Of a DNA stretch of 10,380 nucleotides, positions 6,419 to 10,380 are shown piece by piece. The notes under the pieces were generated by a model. It searched no databases, had not been told where the DNA came from, and saw nothing but the letters and a program-made list of their open reading frames with translations. The position numbers were made by a program, and so were the translations under genes. Every line of letters starts with the position of its first letter. Positions within the stretch are counted from its first letter, which is position 1. This DNA comes from Schlegelella_A sp038258415 (GTDB lineage: Bacteria > Pseudomonadota > Gammaproteobacteria > Burkholderiales > Burkholderiaceae_C): the NCBI GenBank assembly GCA_038258415.1, contig JBBSPY010000108.1, positions 1 through 10,380 of the forward strand, given 5' to 3'.

Positions 6419-7783
6419 ATGAACGACGCGGCTTGGTGGTGGGCGATCGGGATCGCGGTCGTGGCCGCGATCGCCGTCGGGTTCACGTTCGCGCGGTCGC
6501 GGCGCGGTGCCGGGCGCGACGACGCGGACCGCGACGAGGCGCCGGTCGTCGCGACAGCCGAGCCGGCGCCGGTCGCCGTGGCGCCACCCGCTCGGCCGCC
6601 GCCTTCGCGGCCGGCCACGACGCCTGCCGCGCCGCCGGCGTCCGTCGCGACCGCGCCGCCATCTCCGCCACCGAGCCGCGCCAAGGCGTACGAGCCGGTG
6701 CCGGTCACGGTCGTGCCGACGCCTTCGCGTCCATCGGTGCCGGTCGTCGAGCGGGTGCTGGCCGTCGCGCCCGCCGACGACGGCGCATGGTCTTCGGCGG
6801 TGCCGCTGGCGATGTCGCCGGTGCAGGCCGCGGCGTTGGCGACGATCGTGGCGCCGGGATCCGCCGACCGCAACCGCCTGCGCGTTCGCTTCCCGGCCGG
6901 AACGGCCCTGCGGCTGGCGCGCGCCGAAGCCGGCGCGGCGCGGGCGCTGGCAACGAGCGAGTCATCAGGGGCGCCGCCCGTGCAGTGGCTCGATTCGGTC
7001 GCTGCCGCCTCGCTGGCCTCGAACGTGATCGCGGCCGTTGCCACGGCGGGCGACCTCGGTACCCTCGCCGACGAATGTCGCGATCTCAAGGCAGCGGTCG
7101 CCGCGCTGCCGTCGAAGCCCTTCGGCCCCGCCGAGCCGCGGCTGAAAGCGGTCCTCCAGGACGCGTCGCGCTACGCCCGCGAGGCGCGCGACAACTATCC
7201 CTCGGTGATCGGCAAGCTGGCGTTTCGCGAGCGCGTCGGGACCACGTTCGCGGCGGCGCTCGACGTCTGGCGCGATCAGGTCGTCCGCGCCGAGCCGTTG
7301 CAGGCGCGTTCGCGGCCGTTGCTGAGCGCGCCGCGCTTCGGCGAGGTGCAGGTCGAGGCGGCGCTGGCCCTCTGGCGCGATCTCGGCGAGTGGCAGCGGC
7401 TGCTCGAGCTGTCGGCACGGTTGCTCGTGGTGCTGCACCTGCTGCGCCTGTCGGTCGGCGACGGGCCTGCGCCGGGCGAAGGCGATGCGATCGCCTCGGC
7501 GGCGACGTCGCTGCGGGCCGTCGCCGACGAGAACGCCGATGCCGCAACGCGGCTGAAGGCCCGCGAAGCCGGCGCCAAGGGCGACCCGTACGTCGGACGA
7601 GGCGAGTTCGAGGCCAGCCGGGCCACCTTGCGCACGCTGCTCGAGCGGCCGTGGCACGACGGCATCGAGCGGGCCGTCGATCGCGTCGAGAAGGCCGCGC
7701 GCGCCGCTTCGCCCGAGCTCGCGGAGTCGATCCTGATCGCGCCAGCCGGCGGCTCGTGCGAGGTGCGGCTGTCGGCCGGTTGA
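6419..7783 (+). CDS. Unrecognised membrane-anchored protein with Pro/Ala linker and helical domain
   Basis: I do not recognise a family in this 454-residue protein. An N-terminal hydrophobic helix (about 5-24, AWWWAIGIAVVAAIAVGFTF) is followed at once by RSRRGAGR, so by the positive-inside rule the rest should be cytoplasmic. Residues about 41-112 form a low-complexity Pro/Ala/Val linker. Residues about 115-454 look like a mostly helical domain, with amphipathic stretches such as LALWRDLGEWQRLLELSARL (315-334) and a region of several short helices (about 190-290). Only two cysteines are seen (C220, C447), and there is no nucleotide-binding or zinc motif. The layout of anchor, linker and helical domain recalls envelope or division-associated scaffolds, but that is only an analogy. 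The ATG at 6419 was chosen because the anchor begins there. It follows the Ldh gene by 52 bases and precedes the deacylase gene by 17. That it is a gene is well supported by length, codon use and the anchor; the function is open. Confidence 0.82.
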   Translation: MNDAAWWWAIGIAVVAAIAVGFTFARSRRGAGRDDADRDEAPVVATAEPAPVAVAPPARPPPSRPATTPAAPPASVATAPPSPPPSRAKAYEPVPVTVVPTPSRPSVPVVERVLAVAPADDGAWSSAVPLAMSPVQAAALATIVAPGSADRNRLRVRFPAGTALRLARAEAGAARALATSESSGAPPVQWLDSVAAASLASNVIAAVATAGDLGTLADECRDLKAAVAALPSKPFGPAEPRLKAVLQDASRYAREARDNYPSVIGKLAFRERVGTTFAAALDVWRDQVVRAEPLQARSRPLLSAPRFGEVQVEAALALWRDLGEWQRLLELSARLLVVLHLLRLSVGDGPAPGEGDAIASAATSLRAVADENADAATRLKAREAGAKGDPYVGRGEFEASRATLRTLLERPWHDGIERAVDRVEKAARAASPELAESILIAPAGGSCEVRLSAG

Positions 7784-7800
7784 CCGAACGCACCACAGCG

Positions 7801-8763
7801 ATGCCGCCGTTCAAGTCGGCCTGCTACGCCAGCAGCGCTCCCGGCCTGCGCCTGATCGTCGTCGGCGCGGTGCACGGCGACGAGACCTGCGGCACCCGCG
7901 CCATCGAGCGCCTGGTCGGAGAACTCGATGCGGGGTTGCTGCGCATCGTCGCCGGCCGGCTGACGCTGGTTCCGGTCGCCAACGCGCTCGCCTACGCGAA
8001 CCGCCGCCGCACCGGCGATCGCAACCTGAACCGCAAGCTCGCGCCGACCGGCACGCCCGTCGAGTTCGAGGACCACGTCGCCAACTGGCTTTGCCCACTG
8101 CTCGCCGCCAACGACGTGCTGCTCGACCTGCACTCGTTTCGCGCCCCCGGCGAGCCGTTCGTCTTTCTCGGTCCGGCCGACAACGACGGCCCGCTGGAGC
8201 CGTTCGCCGACGCCGCGCGCGAGGAGGCGCTCGCCGCGAGGCTCGGGGTAGGGCGCGCTGTCGACGGCTGGCTGGGCACCTACGCAGCCGGCGCGATGCG
8301 GCGGCGGGGTCTCGCAGCGCGGTTCCCCGACGCGGCGCTGGATCTCGACCCGAACCTCGGCATCGGCACGACCGAGTACATGCGCTCGGTCGGCGGCGCC
8401 GCGGTGACGCTCGAATGCGGCCAGCACGACGATCCGGCGGCGCCCGGGGTCGCCTACCGCGCCATCGTCGCGGCGCTGGCGCACCTGCGGCTGATCGACG
8501 CGCCCGATCCGCCGCCGGCGGCCGGTCTCGAAGCACTGACGCTGTGCGAGCTCGTCGACAGGCTCGACGCCGACGACACGTTCACCCGGCCGTGGCGCAG
8601 TTTCGATGCCGTCGAACGCGGCCAGCCGATCGGACTGCGGCACGACGGCACGCCGGTCGTCGCGCCGCACGACGCCCGCATCGTCTTTCCCAACGCGTCT
8701 GCCGAACCGGGGCAGGAGTGGTTCTACCTAGCGCGGCCAGGCGAGCGGTTCAAGGGCGCATAG
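7801..8763 (+). CDS. Succinylglutamate desuccinylase/aspartoacylase-family zinc deacylase
   Basis: The 320-residue protein belongs to the M14-like AstE/AspA family, which hydrolyses N-acyl amino acids or related amides. The zinc ligands are visible as GAVHGDE (H25, E28) and LLDLHSF (H111). The substrate-binding motif DRNLNR is at 73-78, and a probable catalytic glutamate lies in VTLECGQHD (E205). A C-terminal beta domain (about 235-320) follows, as usual. Length fits the family. It has no signal peptide, so it is cytoplasmic. Its neighbours are not arginine-succinyltransferase (ast) genes, so the substrate is unlikely to be N-succinylglutamate and is unknown. The ATG at 7801 lies 17 bases after the previous stop with no Shine-Dalgarno, so translation may be coupled to the upstream gene. 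In-frame codons continue upstream, but homology starts near GLRLIVVGAVHGDE, consistent with this start. Confidence 0.93.
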   Translation: MPPFKSACYASSAPGLRLIVVGAVHGDETCGTRAIERLVGELDAGLLRIVAGRLTLVPVANALAYANRRRTGDRNLNRKLAPTGTPVEFEDHVANWLCPLLAANDVLLDLHSFRAPGEPFVFLGPADNDGPLEPFADAAREEALAARLGVGRAVDGWLGTYAAGAMRRRGLAARFPDAALDLDPNLGIGTTEYMRSVGGAAVTLECGQHDDPAAPGVAYRAIVAALAHLRLIDAPDPPPAAGLEALTLCELVDRLDADDTFTRPWRSFDAVERGQPIGLRHDGTPVVAPHDARIVFPNASAEPGQEWFYLARPGERFKGA

Positions 8764-8787
8764 TGGCGCGTGGCGACAGCGGCGCCT

Positions 8788-8796
8788 TGGCATACT
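8788..8796 (+). promoter_or_regulatory. Candidate extended -10 promoter for the 3HB-oligomer hydrolase gene
   Basis: TGG-CATACT at 8788-8796 resembles an extended -10 (mismatch at the first base of the hexamer). It ends exactly 7 bases before an in-frame ATG at 8804. If transcription starts near 8803, the message would be leaderless for the ATG at 8804, or would have a leader of about 30 bases containing the AAGGA for the ATG at 8834. Confidence 0.4.
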
Positions 8797-8820
8797 GCGA
8801 CCCATGACAACCAGAACCAG

Positions 8821-8825
8821 AAGGA
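8821..8825 (+). promoter_or_regulatory. Ribosome binding site favouring the start at 8834
   Basis: AAGGA (within AGAAGGA at 8819-8825) lies 8 bases before ATG at 8834-8836. It supports the shorter form of the hydrolase, which begins MRSTMNRAARLAAF and has a signal of normal length. The in-frame ATG at 8804 would add ten polar residues. Confidence 0.5.
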
Positions 8826-8833
8826 CTGCGGAC

Positions 8834-10380
8834 ATGCGATCGACGATGAACCGGGCGGCGCGACTGGCGGCCTTCACGACAGCCGTGTCGGCGGTCGCTC
8901 TGGCGAGCGGCTGTGGCGGCGACGACCACGGCCCCGCCAGCAACGACCTGCCGAGCGGCATCACGCAGCAGGGCGTCACCGTCTACTCCGCGACGACGCC
9001 GGGCAGCGGCACGACCGCGGCGACACAGGACCTGCTCACGGGCGGGCTCGGCGCGACCGGCATCGGCGCCGCGGCTGCGCCGGCATATGTCGACCCGCTC
9101 GCGCCGACCGCGCTCGAGTTGCGCCGCAACGCCCTCTACGGCAACTACCGCGGTCTCGTCGACTACACGCCGGGCGGCGGCTACGGTGTCCTCTATGGCC
9201 CGAACGTCGACGTCAGCGGCGTCGCGACCGCAGGCGAAGGGCTGATCCCGGGTCGCGAGTACGTCGCCACTTACGACGACGGCAGCGGCAAGAAGCGCAC
9301 CGTGATCGCGGTGCAGATCCCCGACAGCTTCAGCACTGCCGCGCCATGCGTCGTGCTCGGGCCGTCGTCGGGCTCACGCGGGGTCTACGGCGCCATCGCG
9401 ACATCGAGCGACTGGGGCCTGAAGCACGGCTGCGCGGTCGCCCTCGTCGACGCCGGCAAGGGCGTCGGCCTCTACGACCCGACCGACGACACCGTCAACA
9501 AGATCGACGGAACCCGCGCCACCCGCTCCGCTGCCGGCCCGCTCGCCCAGTTCGCCATCGACATCACCGATGCGGCGCGGGCCGCCTACAACGCCATGTT
9601 CCCGAACCGGCTCGCGCTCAAGCAGGTGCAGTCGCAGCAAAACCCGGAGAAGGACTGGGGCATCGACACGCTCGCCGCGGCGCGCTACGCCTTCTTCGCC
9701 CTCAACGACCGCTACGGCACGGCGGCCGACGCGGTGCCGTTCACGAAGGGCAACACCATCGTCATCGCCGGCTCGGCATCCAACGGCGGCGCCGCGGTGT
9801 TGCGTGCGGCCGAGCAGGACACGAGCGGCCTGATCGACGGCGTCGTCGCCGCCGAGCCCGTCACCGAGATGCCGACCACCACCGGCTATGGCATCCAGTT
9901 CGCCGGCGCCGCCGTCTCCGGCTACGGCAAGACCCTTGCCGACTTCACCACCTACGGCAACGTCTACCAGCCGTGCGCCGCGCTCGCCGCGCCCGCTGCG
10001 CTGGCCGAGGTCTCGGTCTTCAACTACCTGGGGCTGACAGCGCAGACCGGCAAGGCCGCCAACCGCTGCGCCGCGCTTGCCGCCAAGGGCCTGGTCGCCG
10101 GCGCCGACCTCGCCGCGCAGTCGCTCGATGCGCTGGACAAGCTGCGCAACTACGGCTGGACGACGCTGAACGACCAGATGCACAACGCCCACTACGCGCT
10201 CGGCAACGGGCCGATCCTGTCGGCCATGTATCCGTGGTCGTACGGCCGTTTCCCGCTCGACGCGAACGTCTGCAACACGAGCTTCGCGCAGGTCGACTTC
10301 ACCGGCGCGCCAGTGCCCGTGAGCGCGGCAGCCAAGGCGCAGAGCTTTGCCATCGGCAACGGCACCGCCAACGGGACGCC
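8834..10380 (+). CDS. D-(-)-3-hydroxybutyrate oligomer hydrolase, lipoprotein form (partial, runs off the right edge)
   Basis: The visible 515 residues match the 3HB-oligomer hydrolase family (about 700 residues), which cuts short 3-hydroxybutyrate oligomers from PHB breakdown into monomers. Residues 1-27 are an export signal with lipobox LASGC (lipidated C27), so the enzyme is probably a membrane-attached periplasmic or surface lipoprotein. Family landmarks include ELRRNALYGNYRGLVDYTPGG (95-115, trimmed at the ends), a Ser/Gly-rich loop GPSSGSRGVYG (176-186) likely forming the oxyanion region, and GSASNGG (313-319) with the probable nucleophile S316 in a variant lipase box. HNAHYALGNGPILSAMYPW and a Cys-containing segment follow near the right edge. 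The other triad residues cannot be assigned securely and part may lie beyond the window. The start at 8834 rests on AAGGA 8 bases upstream; ATG 8804 is the alternative. It lies 70 bases after the deacylase gene with its own promoter candidate. Confidence 0.9.
   Translation, partial: MRSTMNRAARLAAFTTAVSAVALASGCGGDDHGPASNDLPSGITQQGVTVYSATTPGSGTTAATQDLLTGGLGATGIGAAAAPAYVDPLAPTALELRRNALYGNYRGLVDYTPGGGYGVLYGPNVDVSGVATAGEGLIPGREYVATYDDGSGKKRTVIAVQIPDSFSTAAPCVVLGPSSGSRGVYGAIATSSDWGLKHGCAVALVDAGKGVGLYDPTDDTVNKIDGTRATRSAAGPLAQFAIDITDAARAAYNAMFPNRLALKQVQSQQNPEKDWGIDTLAAARYAFFALNDRYGTAADAVPFTKGNTIVIAGSASNGGAAVLRAAEQDTSGLIDGVVAAEPVTEMPTTTGYGIQFAGAAVSGYGKTLADFTTYGNVYQPCAALAAPAALAEVSVFNYLGLTAQTGKAANRCAALAAKGLVAGADLAAQSLDALDKLRNYGWTTLNDQMHNAHYALGNGPILSAMYPWSYGRFPLDANVCNTSFAQVDFTGAPVPVSAAAKAQSFAIGNGTANGT

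Noticed and set aside
5428..7089. A 553-codon leftward frame opposite the Ldh-family gene and the unknown gene
   Set aside because: It is antisense to a gene with strong family motifs, its composition is low complexity (Ala/Arg/Asp), and it has no start signals.
6433..7800. In-frame extension of the deacylase upstream to 6433
   Set aside because: The extra 456 codons are Arg/Gly-rich and out of frame with the anchored protein gene. The zinc-deacylase homology starts only after 7801.
8765..8786. Possible hairpin GGCGC/GCGCC after the deacylase stop
   Set aside because: Only 5 bp with a 12-base loop and no T-tract; easily chance in this base composition.
9374..10192. A leftward 272-codon frame in the hydrolase gene
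   Set aside because: It is antisense to the hydrolase, whose family landmarks are clear; its Gly/Val/Arg-rich content is typical of a shadow frame.

Overview
The window is very GC-rich, with G/C-ending codons throughout. It reads as ordinary, densely packed chromosome from a proteobacterium, most likely a betaproteobacterium (Burkholderiales or Rhodocyclales type). That guess rests on family distribution: a CoxE-like VWA protein of the betaproteobacterial kind, a DUF4124 protein, and a 3-hydroxybutyrate oligomer hydrolase typical of polyhydroxyalkanoate users. I see no tRNA, rRNA, CRISPR array, insertion sequence, integrase or phage gene, and no stretch of more than about 80 bases without a gene.

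Left part (1-2453): leftward are the first 24 codons of a lipoprotein-like gene (running off the left edge) and, just upstream of it, a VWA/CoxE-family protein. Divergent from these is a two-gene rightward unit encoding a 1-Cys peroxiredoxin (Prx6 type) and a small PhnB-like VOC protein, both with good ribosome binding sites.

Middle part (2447-5213): a leftward pair. The upstream gene encodes an exported DUF4124-like protein with a charged helical tail. The downstream gene encodes a membrane-bound diguanylate cyclase laid out as TM, periplasmic sensor, TM, HAMP, PAS, GGDEF. The cyclase gene ends four bases from the convergent VOC gene, and a perfect hairpin covers both stop codons.

Right part (5290-10380): four rightward genes. 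They encode a malate/L-lactate dehydrogenase-family oxidoreductase, an unrecognised 454-residue membrane-anchored protein, a succinylglutamate desuccinylase/aspartoacylase-family zinc deacylase, and the first three quarters of a D-(-)-3-hydroxybutyrate oligomer hydrolase that carries a lipoprotein signal. The functions hint at turnover of small hydroxy or acylated acids and PHB oligomers, but nothing shows that the four work in one pathway.

The most notable non-coding pattern is in this right part. Three genes have a -10-like hexamer ending exactly seven bases before an in-frame ATG, and two of them lack any Shine-Dalgarno sequence, which suggests leaderless or near-leaderless mRNAs. I found no convincing new multi-gene system; the unrecognised 454-residue protein is the main true unknown.
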